Shown: positions 45,677 to 57,600, numbered from the stretch's first letter. The stretch is DNA of 64,000 nucleotides from Tribonema minus (GCA_017506865.1 JAFCMP010000511.1:124001-188000), one strand, 5' to 3'. Notes: generated by a model from the letters alone, not told the origin. Program-made: numbers and translations.

Positions 45677-48600
45677 CGCCCGCCCCCTCCCCTTCCCCCG
45701 CGCTGCGCAGGCTGGCGTGCGTGTACTTTTGCGCGTGCACCGCGATAGGCTCCTTCAACAGCTGGTACACACTGCTGGATTACCGCTTTGGCTGGGGGCC
45801 GGTGCAGATCGGCGCGTTCTGCGCCGCGTTCGGGCTCGGCATCACCGCCGTGCAGTCGCTGGTCATCAGGTACGAGATCACTGTTTGCTCGTGCCTTGTG
45901 TAACTTCAACTTCAATGCTGCAGGTGCGTCATGCGCCACCTCTGGGTTTCGCATCACTGCCGTGCAGTTATCTGGTGATCAAGTGCGCGCCGCTCGCTCG
46001 CTGTGAATCAGGTTTCTCCCGTGCAACTTCAACTTCAATGTAAACGTTGGCGCGATCCGCGCCGCGCCGCACCACCGCTGTGTCGCTGGCCATCACATGC
46101 ATGCTGTCGTATTTGCCTTGTGCAAGCGTTTCGCTGCTGGTACGATACCTGTGCTCCCTCATTCAGCAGCATTGGCAGCAAACAACTTCAACGGTGACCA
46201 TGCTGTGCGTCTTTGGGCTCCGCATCAGGGTGCTGGTGATCGTGGGGCGCACCACCCCTTTACGCTCAGCTGAGCTCCCTCCCCCCATGTACACAAAACC
46301 TGAAGTTCAAAGCCGACGATCGGCGTGGCTTGCGCCGCATTCAGGCTTGACATCATGTCTGTGCACTCGCTAATCATTGGTCGACAGCCCATCTCAATTG
46401 GCAGCGAAGCACGTGCTGCATATACATACGCCGATGATGCTACACACCGCTCAGAACATGTTTCCAGTTCAGTCACTGTCCGCAGCAAGAAAGCCGATCG
46501 AGACTTTTGGTAACTACGCGCATTTGCCATCACGCATCCAACGAGTCATTCAACTGTCGCGCCCCCAGTCACAGTCATAAACTCGGCACCTGCCACACCT
46601 CGCGCATGTCTGCACTCGCGCAGGGCGGCGGTGCCGCGCCTGACTCTGATGAAGACATACACGCTGAGTAGATGCTTTCAGTACAGTCAATGCGCACAGC
46701 GGGGGAGCCTGTGGTAGCAACACGCATCCGCTATCATGCGGCCAACGAGTCATACCATAGTCACTATTGTGCCCCTCAGTCATGGTCATAAACTTGACAC
46801 AGCGTCGCCTCCCGCATGTCTGCACGCGCACAGGGCGGTGGTGCCGCGGTTGATGACGCAGGCACGCGCGGTGCCGGTTGGCATGGCCATCCAGGCATTG
46901 GGGATGGGGCTCTTCGGCATCGCCAACAAGGGGTGGGAACTGTACGCCATCACGCCCATCAGCGCTCTCAGCTCGGTGAGCTTAGGGTCAAAGCTAGGTC
47001 TCGGGGTCAGCGTTAGTGTTAGAGTTAGGGTGAGGGTCAGGGGTTGGGTTAAGATTAGGGGGGTTAGGATTAGAGTTGAGGGTTAGGGGACTGTATGCCA
47101 TTCACACACGTGCACGCTGAGCTCGGTGAGGGGCGGCTTAGGGTTAGGTCTACGAGTCAGCATCAGACTTAGGGTTAGCGTCAGGGTCTAGGGTTTAGGG
47201 TTAGTGTTAGGGTTAGGATCAAGGAGCAGTACGCCATCACGTCCATCAGCGCGCTGAGCTCGGTGAGGGCCGGCTTAGGGTTAGGTCTACGAGTCAGAGT
47301 CAGTGTCAGGGTTAGCGCCAGGGTTCAGTAGGGCTAGGTATCACGCGGTTGCAGCAGGCGGTGCGGTGGTCGTATACGCCGGCGCTTGTCCGCCCTTTTG
47401 CAGCGCCGTAGTCTGTGTATGAGCGGTGTCACGCTCATACTGCATGTGCGCACGCAGTATTCCTCCGTGCCTTGGGTTAGGGACAGGGTTGGGGTCATAT
47501 GCGCACTGCGGCGGCGCGCCTATGGTTGCTTTTGCCCTGCTACTTTTTTGCATGCGACGTGCCCAGAGCTGCCTTCGTCCTCCTACAGAAGTTGGCACGT
47601 GAGCTTGTGCAGCTCGCTGTTCACGATGCGCTATATGGCCACGGCAACATGCCCGTCGTCGCGTCCGCCCACCCACAGTAGTCTGCGTGTGAGGCGGTTT
47701 AGGGCTAGCGTCAGGTAGCCTTGGTGCGGACACATCATGCCGCCGCCAGCGATCAACGGCTCGCAGCGAGTCCGCGTGTCATTAAGCGTTACGATTAGAG
47801 TTAGGGTCGGGTTGCAGTGCTGACGACTGGGCGACACGGGCTACGGAAGCGCGACCTCTCAATGCGCGCCATGCAACAGACAGCAGCCGAGAGGTGTACT
47901 TGCTGTCACAGGCAGGACTGCTGTGTTGCCGTGACCTCGCTTTGAAACCTATGGACACAGTCAGTTTCCAGTGTGCACGCTGTCTGAAGCACTGTTGGGG
48001 TTAGGGTCACGGTTACACTGGGGCGTACACGCTCATTGCTTGCACCATTTCTCCCGAAACCGTGTGTGTGGGGGATCAGTCTACACATTTCCCACCTGGG
48101 TCAGCTCCGTGGACTTGAAGTCCATCTACGGGCGCAGTGTACATACTTGCGGCAGTGCACCAGTATTGGTCTCTCAATGCACCCACGCGCCCTATGCTGA
48201 CCGCAGCGCTTTGCTGGCGCTATCTGTTCGTCCCCCCCTCCCCCCCCCCCCCCCCCCCCCCCGCTGTGCCACCCCTCAGATCGCTGAGCCATGTCTACAA
48301 GCCATGCTGGTGAGTGACGGCATACATCCCGCACTCGCGCTTAGCCTCGTGCGCTGCGCAGCATGCAGCGCTGCCCACCGCGCGCTGCCGCCTGGCTGTA
48401 GCTTAGACTTCGGTCGAGCATACAGGGTGTGAACACTTCAAGTATAGAAGTATAAGTTTAGGCTAAGTTTACTTTGGACCATGCGGCTGCACATGCGCAT
48501 GCACCTGCGAACTTCGGGAGCGGCCAGTGCGATGCGCTGCATTCGCGGCGTGGTCACCCCGTGCCACCGGCAGAGCGCTCGAGGGTCCAAAGAAGCGTTA

Positions 48601-49670
48601 CCCATCGATCGTAGGGCATTCCTGCTGGTGGCTGGAAGTATGCAGTGCTTGTCATCTGCACCGGCACCAGTGCCGGCCCCACGCCCCGCCGCCGGCAATG
48701 CTTGTTGCGGCGCGCAAGGTCACGGCGCTCGTGCTACGAGCTCAGGGTCATGCGTGCGCATGTTTGCTTGATGCGGTCCTCTGCAGTGCAGTCGCTGACG
48801 GCACTGAGGGCTAGGGTTAGGTCAGGTCTCCCCAACCCTGACTCCAGCGTGCTCGCGCTCCTGCGCTCGATGTACATGTTTGTGCTAGTATGTATGTACA
48901 CCACAATGTATGCGCATGTACCATACCCCCTCCCCACGCACACACACCCGCAACGGCCCCCCTTGCCTCCCAGCGCCCTCGCTACAGTACACTTCTCGAG
49001 GGCGCCAAAGCTTTTTCAGCGAATCTTTGTTCAATGATGCATGCTTCAACTCATCCCGAGCATGTGCCGTGTATGTACACTACGACGTAGCTTTGATGCA
49101 TTGATTGCCATACTCCCCCCCCACACACACACACCACCCCCCTAACCCCCCCCCCCATCCCCCCCCCCCCCCCCCCCCCCTCGCCAGGCCGCCGCCACCG
49201 ACGCGTCGCGCCTCGGCTCCCTGCAGGGTGCGCTTTTCTCGCTGCGCATCCTCTCGCAGGGCCTCGCCGGCCCGCTGTACGGCGCCCTCTTCAACCTCGG
49301 CATCAGCGACGCGCTGCGCGACGCGCTAGGCGGCACGCGCCTCCCCGGCCTCGCCTTCCTCGCCGCCGCGCTCGCGAGCCTCGCGGGCCTGGCCTTTGCG
49401 CTGTCGGTGCCGCCGGTGGCGATGCTCAGCGAGAAGGCGCTGAGCGGTGATGACGCCGCGCTGGCGGAGCCGCTGCTGCGCAGCGGCGGCGGCAGCGGCG
49501 CACGCGTGCCGCTGCACGAGGTCGGCGACGGCGGCGAGGGGGGGAGCGAGGGGGGGGCGACGGAGGGGGGCAGCGAGGGGAGAGAGGAGGGGGATGCGGG
49601 GGGGTTGGAGGGGGAGTTCAGCGCCGAGACGCAGCCCGCTGTCGTGCTGGGGACCTTGAACGCCGTCTGA
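39615..49670 (+). CDS. MFSD14/TetA-like major facilitator superfamily transporter
   Basis: Eight exons: 39615..39934, 40803..40914, 42347..42545, 43833..44016, 45711..45869, 46834..46975, 48280..48309 and 49188..49670. Every join is phase-compatible and the product is 542 residues. A cytosolic N-terminus precedes TM1 (LIFFLACFVVSNAI). The motif A region reads DVRGRRGLLL after TM2, the loop 2-3 signature of MFS carriers. GVVIPVSQAIISDV and GFGVIAGTFGLGLCIGPLLGGW form TM4-TM6, like the GPxLGG motif of tetracycline-type antiporters. A long central loop, TM7-TM12 and SLQGALFSLRILSQGLAGPLYG follow, the C-terminal block shared with MFSD14/HIAT1. The tail is Gly/Glu-rich. The substrate is unknown. 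Introns of 0.87-1.7 kb are filled with copies of exon ends, poly-C tracts before acceptors and telomere-like repeats. Confidence 0.9.
42294..42330 (+). repeat. Poly-C tract before an acceptor
   Basis: About 36 consecutive C in the sense strand lie just upstream of exon 42347. Similar runs precede the exons at 45711 (45643-45675), 48280 (48233-48262), 49188 (49147-49180) and, in the selenoprotein gene, 26746 (26726-26743). Confidence 0.9.
42508..43294. repeat. Exon end and donor of transporter exon 3 repeated four more times
   Basis: The sequence around the end of exon 42347..42545 (ACGTGCACCGCCCCGCCGCA, GCTTCACGG, GGTGAG) recurs at about 42637-42690, 42902-42990, 43055-43110 and 43249-43294. 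Each copy is preceded by an ACTTCAAGTTGAAGT-type palindrome. The second copy also keeps the following intron bases (GAGAAGCATAT, TGATGATTTGTAGCTGA). Confidence 0.92.
43481..43660. repeat. Two decayed copies of the start of transporter exon 4
   Basis: About 43481-43530 and 43611-43660 repeat the acceptor and first codons of exon 43833..44016 (CAGGCACC, GCTGCTGGTGGCGA), upstream of the real exon. Confidence 0.75.
44266..44740. repeat. Nearly intact copy plus decayed tails of transporter exon 4 end
   Basis: 44266-44362 repeats 43935-44020 with about ten substitutions, including the GTGC donor. Shorter decayed tails of the same junction follow at about 44447-44480, 44565-44600 and 44715-44745. 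Confidence 0.85.
45940..46385. repeat. Four decayed copies of transporter exon 5 end
   Basis: The GGCATCACCGCCGTGCAGTC stretch and its flanks (45800-45875) recur with substitutions at about 45945-45990, 46047-46130, 46200-46250 and 46316-46385. Several are preceded by ACTTCAACTTCAA. Confidence 0.75.
46595..47270. repeat. Copies of the start and end of transporter exon 6
   Basis: 46595-46650 is a decayed copy of the acceptor region at 46816-46870. The exon end with donor (46955-46990) recurs at about 47088-47135 and 47226-47270. After each donor copy comes a stretch of degenerate TTAGGG. Confidence 0.82.
46980..47335 (+). repeat. Degenerate TTAGGG-type telomeric repeats within an intron
   Basis: Many TTAGGG, TTAGNG and GTCAGGG units in sense orientation lie in the intron after exon 6. 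Smaller tracts occur at 40974-40988, 41596-41620, 44238-44266, 44808-44882, 47790-47812 and 47997-48008. Confidence 0.85.
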
Positions 49671-51609
49671 GGAAGAATTGCACAAACCTACGCCATCGCG
49701 GCACATCGCACAACACTGCTGGCTGTTGGCCGAAGTGGCAGCGCTAAATGCCGGTTGATATCCCTCGTTCGGCGCATTCGCCGAAACCCCCGCCCGTGGC
49801 GGGGGGCGGGGGGGCTGGGCGCCAAATGCAATGGTGTGCATTGGTCGATGGCGCAACTGGTCTGGCGGCGGCGGTAACTGTCGCTCCGGAGCTGCTGCTG
49901 CTGCGCAAGCGCAAGCGCGAGCGCGGAGTAATCTGCATTAGGCTCATTCGCTGCTCGATTCTATGTGTGAACGGGGGGGGGGGGGGGGGGGGAGGGCCGG
50001 CTGCGTCGGCCTAGGTGTACACAGCGCGTTAACGCGGTTCACTGTACGTACTTTGGAAGCAAGCAGCTCCCTTTCTGAGATGCATACAACACACAGGTGC
50101 TGGCGCCGCTTTCTGTAACATACCCCTAGGGGGGGGGGCGGGCCCGGCGTGTGCATACATTCATACACTTCGAACCTGCGTTTTGGAAACCCTCTGGCAG
50201 CGGAATGCAGCCACCTCACAAGGGCTCACACCATGTTCTTAGCAGTAATACTAATATATGAGTGGTTGCTTGTTGCACTGGGCCTTTGCAGTTCTGTTGC
50301 GTGCGTGCGTGTGTGTGATTGAATGGATGTCATTCGATCGATGCAAGTTCAGCTGCATGCGAAAAGCAAGTGTGTGTGTGTGCGGGGGAGGGGGGGGGCA
50401 CTGATCGCACGGACCTGCCCTGGTGAGGTTGTTGGGAATAGAATGCACCATCTAGCGTGGCTAGTCTTTATAGCGCCACACAGTCTGTGAGCTTAAAAGC
50501 GGATGCATCAGAGAGTCTGGGCTTGATCACCTGACGCTTCTTGCTTTGGTGCAGTAGTCACAGCACCAGTAGGTCTCTTTGCACTACTAGGTCTCTTAGT
50601 CGCGTTCTTCACCATTATTGCTGACACATGTGCACATTTCTCATGCCATGGCCAGTTCAATCATTGAACAGCTAGCTAGAACCCTTGTGGTATGCAAGCC
50701 TGCTGCCACATGAAGGGCTCTGACGCAATTGTCTAAGCGTTCACAGGTCAGTGCGCATGATACGTATGCAAATCACGATCAACACATTACTACTGTACCC
50801 GGTACAGTGCGCCAAATGGTGGTGACAAAACTGACATAAATTCCGCTGCAGGATGGACAACAAGAAGATCAGGCATACAAAGCATAGGGGTATTGTTGCA
50901 GCGGGGAGTGAATTTGGCCTCTCGTGTATCTCGTGTCGTATGCTTGACTGCTCAGATCTAAACTGCTCAGTGTGGCCGTCGTGCGGCGCAAAGAGCTTGT
51001 CAGCTTGTGTTGCCTCTCTGCAATGCCTTTGCCCTCCAAATGATTTGCCTCATTTCAATGTGCTCATGTGTGTGTCACCGCCCGGTATTCCAACGTGCTG
51101 ATTCTTGTGGCATTGCCCTGTATGCTCCGCTGCAGCAGTTGCTGCTGACAATGCCTGCGTGATCCGTTCATGTTGCTAGTGATGTACAAACTTTGAGTGC
51201 TGATGTGGCCGGAATAACATTGCGACACGAATGCAAGAGCACCCATGCGCAGCTGCATCCATACCTCTCGTGTACTTCCAACACACTTGCTGACATCCAC
51301 CACAACAGAATGCCTGAACCCACTCCACTCCATACCCACTTGTCGAAACCATCGCTGTGTGTGTCATCGCTGCCTCTCTGCACTGCTCGCTGCAAGAGTG
51401 CCAGTTGCACGAGTCAAGCGAGTTGTAATGACCAGCAACTCCCCGACCTCCATCTGCCACCAATGCATGCCCGCCCCTGTTCGACTGCAATTTGTGCTCC
51501 AAAACGCTGCACCGCCGCCACAAAACGGCATGCCTGATTCACTTGGGCGTGCAGGCTCAGTTGCCGACGCCATTGCGCCCGCTTCTTCCATGCCAATAGC
51601 AAGCCTGAT
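49671..51609. other. Intergenic region between convergent genes
   Basis: Contains a G run at 49973-49992 and GTGT repeats near 50371-50382. No supported gene. About 51533-51590 is a decayed copy of the end of the next minus-strand gene. Confidence 0.5.
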
Positions 51610-54600
51610 TCACCTGGGCGCGGCAGGCCCACCGCCCGACGCCACCGCCGCCTGTAGCTGCCTCCCCCTGCTGGCTGTTCCCGCCTTCTGGTAAGGGTTC
51701 CTCGCGGCGTGCGATCCGGGCGCGCCGCCAGCAACTGCAGCGCTGCCGCCACCGGCCACTGGCAGCGGCGGCGGCGGCGGCGGCGCCACCAGCGGCACCG
51801 CAAAGAGGTCGCTGGCCCACGCCACCTGCTCCGCTGCCGCCGCATTTTCGTCCGGCGCCGCTGCGGCTCGCGCGGCCCTCTTCTTGCTGCGGCCTCCGGA
51901 CGTCACTGGCCTCACCCGCGGGGCTGCGACCGTGTCGCCGGTGCCGCTGCTGCCGTTGCTGCTGCGACCTCCAGAGGTGCGGCCTGCGGTGCTGGCCGCG
52001 GCAGCGGCAGCGGTCGTCTCGCCAGCTTCATCTGGGGGCGCTGCCGCGTCCTCTGCCCTCCTCTTCTTTCCGTGTCCCTGGCCCCTGCTTCCCGTGGCAG
52101 CATCCTGTTCCGCGCTGTCTGCTGAGACCGCCAAGGGCGCCACTGCTGCCGCCTTGGCAGCGGCCGCCGCCGTCGCTGCTGCTGCTGCTGCTGCTGCTGT
52201 TGCGCTTTCCGCCGGCTCTGCAGCTGCAGTGGCAGGTTTGAGAGCTTTTTTGGATGCAGCCGCACGGGGCCTTGCTGGCACACCAGCGCTGGTTGCTGCC
52301 GCAGCGGCGCCTTTCTTGGCCCTCGATGCTGTAGGCGCAGCGGCGGCGCTGGCATGCTCCAGAGCCACATGGCCATTGGCAATGGGCCCACCGCCCGCTG
52401 CTCCCACATCCCCATCCGCCGACGCACTGGCAGGTGCACGGCTGGCGGCGGTGGCGGCGGCGGCGGCGCTGGCGTTTGCAGCCGCGGGGCTTCGGAAGAG
52501 CGGCCTGCGCGCGCCGCGGTGCAGCGCTTGCGCCGCCAGCATGGCAGCAGGCGCCTCATGCTGATCGGCGTTGATGCCAATAGGTGAAGCATCCGCCGCT
52601 AGCGCCAGGCGATCTGCAGTGTCTCCGTCCGCTCCCGCTGCATCTCGGCGGACGGGCGAAGCCTCGACACGCGCGCTGCCGGGCGGCGTGGCGGCAGCGG
52701 CGGCGGCGGCGCCGCCGGGCCCGCTGCGCAGCAGCGCACGCGGCCGGATGCTGCGCGGCGCCGCAAACGCCTGCCGCACGCCGCCGCTGCCGGGCGAGGC
52801 CAGCCCCCTGTTCACCCGAGGGGGTGTCGCGCCATCAATCCGGTGCACGTTCGCGATCGCAGCATCGTCCGCTGCCGGCGCTGCACCGCCGCCGCCGGCG
52901 CCGGCGCCGCCGCCTCCGCCGCCTGCGCGCAGCTGCGCGATCTCGCTGCGCAGCGCCTCCATCTCCATTTCATGGCGCACCTCCGCGAGCAGCACGGCCT
53001 TCTCGTGGTCTGCCTCTAGCTCCGCCTGCAGCTCGCGGCGCAGCGCGTCGCGCTCGTCGCGAAAGCCCGCGCTGCGCTCTGACAGAACGCCGCGCCGCAG
53101 CGCCTCCATGCTGGCGCGGTGCTCCTCCTAGATAGTACATATGTCAGCAAGCGTGAGTGGAATGACATCAGGCTCGATGTGGGCAGAGACTCGATGAAGT
53201 TGCGCAAATACGTCAGCAAGCGTGAGTGGAATGACATGAGGGCGTGAGGCGGGCGGAGGTTGCCTGTGACGCGATGAACTCTCAGGGCACGGTCGATATT
53301 GCCGCACGCACGCAGGGGAGGTGGAGGCATGGTGACAGTACTTATCGCATCCAGCCTGTCATGCAGTTGAATGCGCTTGTACGTTGTGATCAGTGCATGG
53401 CAGAGTGAGCAGGCTGTCAGAGCCTCCTGAATATGTGTTGCAACAAGAGATCATTCAAAAACACCAACTGTCAGCCACACTGCCATCGCACACACCACCA
53501 TGTCGCAGCCACAACGATGCAAAAGTGACTTGACACAACGCATGGAGATGTACCACCATCCGTGCCATCAAATCACAATGGCACAATCAAAAGTAAACTT
53601 CAACTTAAAAGGTGTATTGAGAGTTGGGCCATCAGCATTGCCATCACATCACAACAGCACCAGCACAATTCCTTTGAACTTCAATATGAAGTTGCAGCAT
53701 ATGGCAGGTTTCACCTCCAGCTGTCCACGCATGGCCTCGACCAGCACCAGCACCTCCCTCTGCCCCTTGAATCCGCTGCGGATGATGTCGTCGACGCTGC
53801 GGCGCTCCCGCTTCCACTGCTGCCTAAGCTCGCGCGCTGTGAAAACCATCACAACAACAAAGAATAGTCAACTTCAACAGTGCCCAAGGGCTCACCAGGC
53901 CACCAGCAAGCAAAAGCTGTACGCAACGTCATGATGGAATTCAAATGCGTACATGCCCTCGTGCACACGACATTGCTCGCGATGACATGCTCTCGCGGTC
54001 ATAGCACACAAATAACGCTTTCCCTCAGTGCTCACATTTGTCTTGCGTGCGTTCAAAGTAAGATGCCGTGAAGAACTTCAACTTGAAGCACCTCAAAACA
54101 CATGATACGGTGGACCTGACAGAGACACTTTGGATGTGACGACCTTCTCAATGCTGCTCCACTCGAACGAGACAATGGTTTAGGCTAGCTGAATCATCGC
54201 TGCCCCTATTGAGCTGCCTGTGAAGCGGCCAGGGGCATCATATGCGACCGATGATTGCTCGTCGCACAAGAAGCGCGCACAGCATGGGACCAAGACACAA
54301 AGCAAGTGTAGTCAGGGTCAACTTGACCCTAGCACGGCGTGCCCCTGAGTCGTGACTGCCCATGTCGCGAAAACACATATTGTGCCGCACTCTCGTGCTG
54401 CAGCACACCACCAGCACGTCAGTGCTCAGCGCAGCAGAGCACAGCGCTCAACTGCTGCCACAGGCACGGACCTGCCTCCGCCACCTCCGCCTGGCAGCCG
54501 GCGAGCGCCTCCGCGGCCGCCGCCCTCTCCTCATACAGCGCGTCCATGGGTCTGCGCTGCTGCTGCTGAGCTGTGTCACCGCCGCTGCCTTCGGCACCGT

Positions 54601-57600
54601 CACTCTCCGCCTCGGCGTCCATGTCGGCGTGCGCCTGTGCCTGCGCTGCCGTCGCGAGCGCGGCCTGCGTGACGGCCGTTGCCTGAGGCCGCAGCATGGG
54701 GCAGCGCGGCGTTCGTGTCAGGGGCATGCATGCGGCGTCTGCAGTTGTAATGAGCAGAAGGCATGTTTACGATGTGGACTTGCAGGGGACATCATAGGCT
54801 GGTGGTGCACTTTGCCTCATCGCTGGCGCAAACGGTATCAGCATACACTACCCTGGAAGTGAGCACAGGTGATTGGGCCTACTTGTGCATGTACATGTCA
54901 ATTATAGCAGGACATTGCGACTTCAACATAACCACAGAATGAGTAAGCTGCAATATAGTTGCGCCACAACCAAGTACCTGCAACATACTTCAAATGATGA
55001 AAACAGTACTTCAAGTACAATTGTCAGAAGCGCCACAACCAAGTACCTGCAACATACTTCAAATGATGAAAACAGTACTTCAAGTACAATTGTCAGAAGC
55101 CTGTGATGCTGCTCTTCTACACCCATTGCACTGCTAGAGCCCCTAGTGAAACCGCCACGGTACCTGCCGTAAACCCAGCCAATCACGTAGCTCGTGTACC
55201 TCAGAAATGGCGCGCTCCAGCTGCGATGCGAACTGGCGCTCCACCGCCGTGATGGCGCTCGCGCTCTGCTTCGCCGCTTCCTCCATCACCGCCGCCACCA
55301 GCAGGCGCCGCTGCCGCTTGTGCTCGCGCACGTCCGCGCGCAGCGCCGCCACCTCCGCCCTGGCCGCCTCGAGCTCCGTCCGCTGAGCATCACCCTCCGC
55401 GCCCGGCGGTGCGGGCTCGCTGCGCGCCTTGCGCTTGGCCAGCGCGCTGCGCGCGCGCAGCGGCGCCAGTGGCGACGGCGTAATGACCTCCGGCCGGGGC
55501 GGCGGCGGCGGCCGCGGCGGCAGCGTTGCGCTGGCGGCGGCGCCCGGCGACTGCGGCGGCGCGTCAGCGCCGGCCTCCTCTCCTGGAGCGCTGCTGTCGC
55601 CGCCAGGCGCTGCGGCATGTGTAGACGCGCCGCGCTCGCCTGCAACATCTGGGCTCCCCTGCGTCAGCGCCGAGGCGGCCGTGAGCACGACTGCCGTCTC
55701 CGGTGGCGAGGAGTGCTCGGCGGCGGCGGCGGCAGCGTCCGCTGGCGCTGCTCCGCTGCCCTCGGCGGTGAGCGTTGCTGGCGACGTGTCGCCAGTTGAG
55801 GCGTCGATGCCTGAGTCGACATCCATGTCCACAAGGGCTGCGCCCGCAAGAGCGGTACTGCCCACTTCGCCTTGTCCGCTGCTGCCGCTTCCGTCGCTGC
55901 TGGCGCCGCCGCCGCCGCCGCCGCCGCTGCCGCCGCCGCCGCCGTTGCAGCTGCCAGTGTCGCCGCTGCTGCCATCGTCACCGCCGCTGCTGCCGCCGTT
56001 GCTGCCGCTACTGCTGTTGGTTGAGGAGGCATCTGCGGCACCGGCGGCTGCCTCCATCGCCGTTTCGGTTGTAACGCTGACGCTAGGTGCTGCGGCCGGC
56101 GTTGGCTCGTCATGGCCCGGCGGCGAAGCGTCGCCATCACTTGAAGTGGCAGGCTGAAGCGCACCGCCGCCATCGTAACGATTGCCGACTGCAGCTGATG
56201 AAGCTGGAGACTGCTCTGCGGCGGCGCTGTCGTCGGCACCCAGCTGAGCGTTGACACTCTGCGGGGCTCCTTCGCCCTGAGGCACTGTTGTCGCGTGCGC
56301 TGGGATGGCCCTGCATCGGCACCAGCTATGGATTGTGGGTCAATCAGTGAACGCACTGCTGGCCTCTTACCAGGACGTCCAAGCATGCATACGGGTATGC
56401 AGTTGACAATGACATGATTTGCAGACTTCAGCTTTGGTGTATTGGATGGGACGCGTTGTATGTTGCCTGCATGTGCACAAGGAGAAAAGTGGGCCTTAAC
56501 CAGGTCCTTGAGCTCTGCAATGAGTAATGAATACAGGGATGTGTTCAACAATCAAGTCATCATGGATGCAATATTGATGCCATGCGTTCGCCATAAACTG
56601 CATTTTGAGCAGGGCCGCTGCCACTGCTGCTCTCTGGAAATCATATAGTCCTTGACATTGAAGATGGTGACATGCGATTCAGCCATGCCAGCAGCTAGAA
56701 ATTGGTGACCTCATGCTGAGAGTAATACAAAAAAAATGCCTCCCTGCTGCCATTTACTCACCAACCTTGGTGCGCTCGCTCGTCATCAGAGAAGACAAAA
56801 TCACTCACACGGAAGCGATGACATAATTGGACCACTGGCGGCACTCGGACAAGCATACCTGCCGCAACTGCCAACAGCATCACTGCACAACTGCATCGCG
56901 TTCAGATCCATAATGTGATTGTCACCGACTGCATCACTCCTTGGCTCAAGTGACAATGTGACAGAGGGTTGTCCTGAACTGCCCAGCAAATGCATTCGTA
57001 CTCACTTGGTGTCCGCATCTGTTGGCATGGAAGGGAGTGGAGCCTTCGGTAAGTCGTCGCTGCTGCCAATGCTGCCATTGAAGATGTTGCTGCTGCCGGT
57101 GACGGCATCGACGTCGCTGCTAGAGCCGTGCCCAATGCCGCTAAGCCTGCTGCCGCCGCCGCTGCTGCTGTTGCTGGTTGTGCTGAAGCCGCTGCTGCTG
57201 CTGCCGCCGCCGCCAGCGCCGCCGTCGCCGCCGCCGTTGTTGCGGCCGCCGCCGCTGCCGCCTCTGCCGCCATCGCCATCGCAGACATCGCCGCTGCCAC
57301 TGCTGCTCGTCTCACTGAATGGGGCGGCAGTGCTACTCTCGGGCTGTTCAATGTTGCTGCTGCCGCCATTGCTGAGTTGACCGCCACTGTCTCGCACTGG
57401 TGCTGCTGCTGCGAGAGTGACCGCTGTCAGTTCCGCTGCTGCCGTAGGCTCCGCTGCTGCGCCCGCTGCATCGGCGCCGGCAGTGCGGTCCGCGTCGACG
57501 AGCAACGGCTGCGCGAGCGCTGCTGCCATCTGCTCCAAACTGCCAACGATAGGCGGCGCCGCGCTTGCAGCCTCCGCTGAGCGCTGCACTGCTGCCGACG

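Noticed and set aside
46980-47335. Chromosome end
   Set aside because: The TTAGGG repeats are short, degenerate and flanked on both sides by exons of one gene, so they are interstitial.
51709-53135. Plus-strand Ala/Pro/Arg-rich frames
   Set aside because: Antisense shadows of exon 5 of the large coiled-coil gene, which has the splice support and heptads.
54961-55098. CRISPR-like array
   Set aside because: Only two identical 69-bp units with no spacers, in eukaryotic sequence; explained as a tandem duplication near a splice site.
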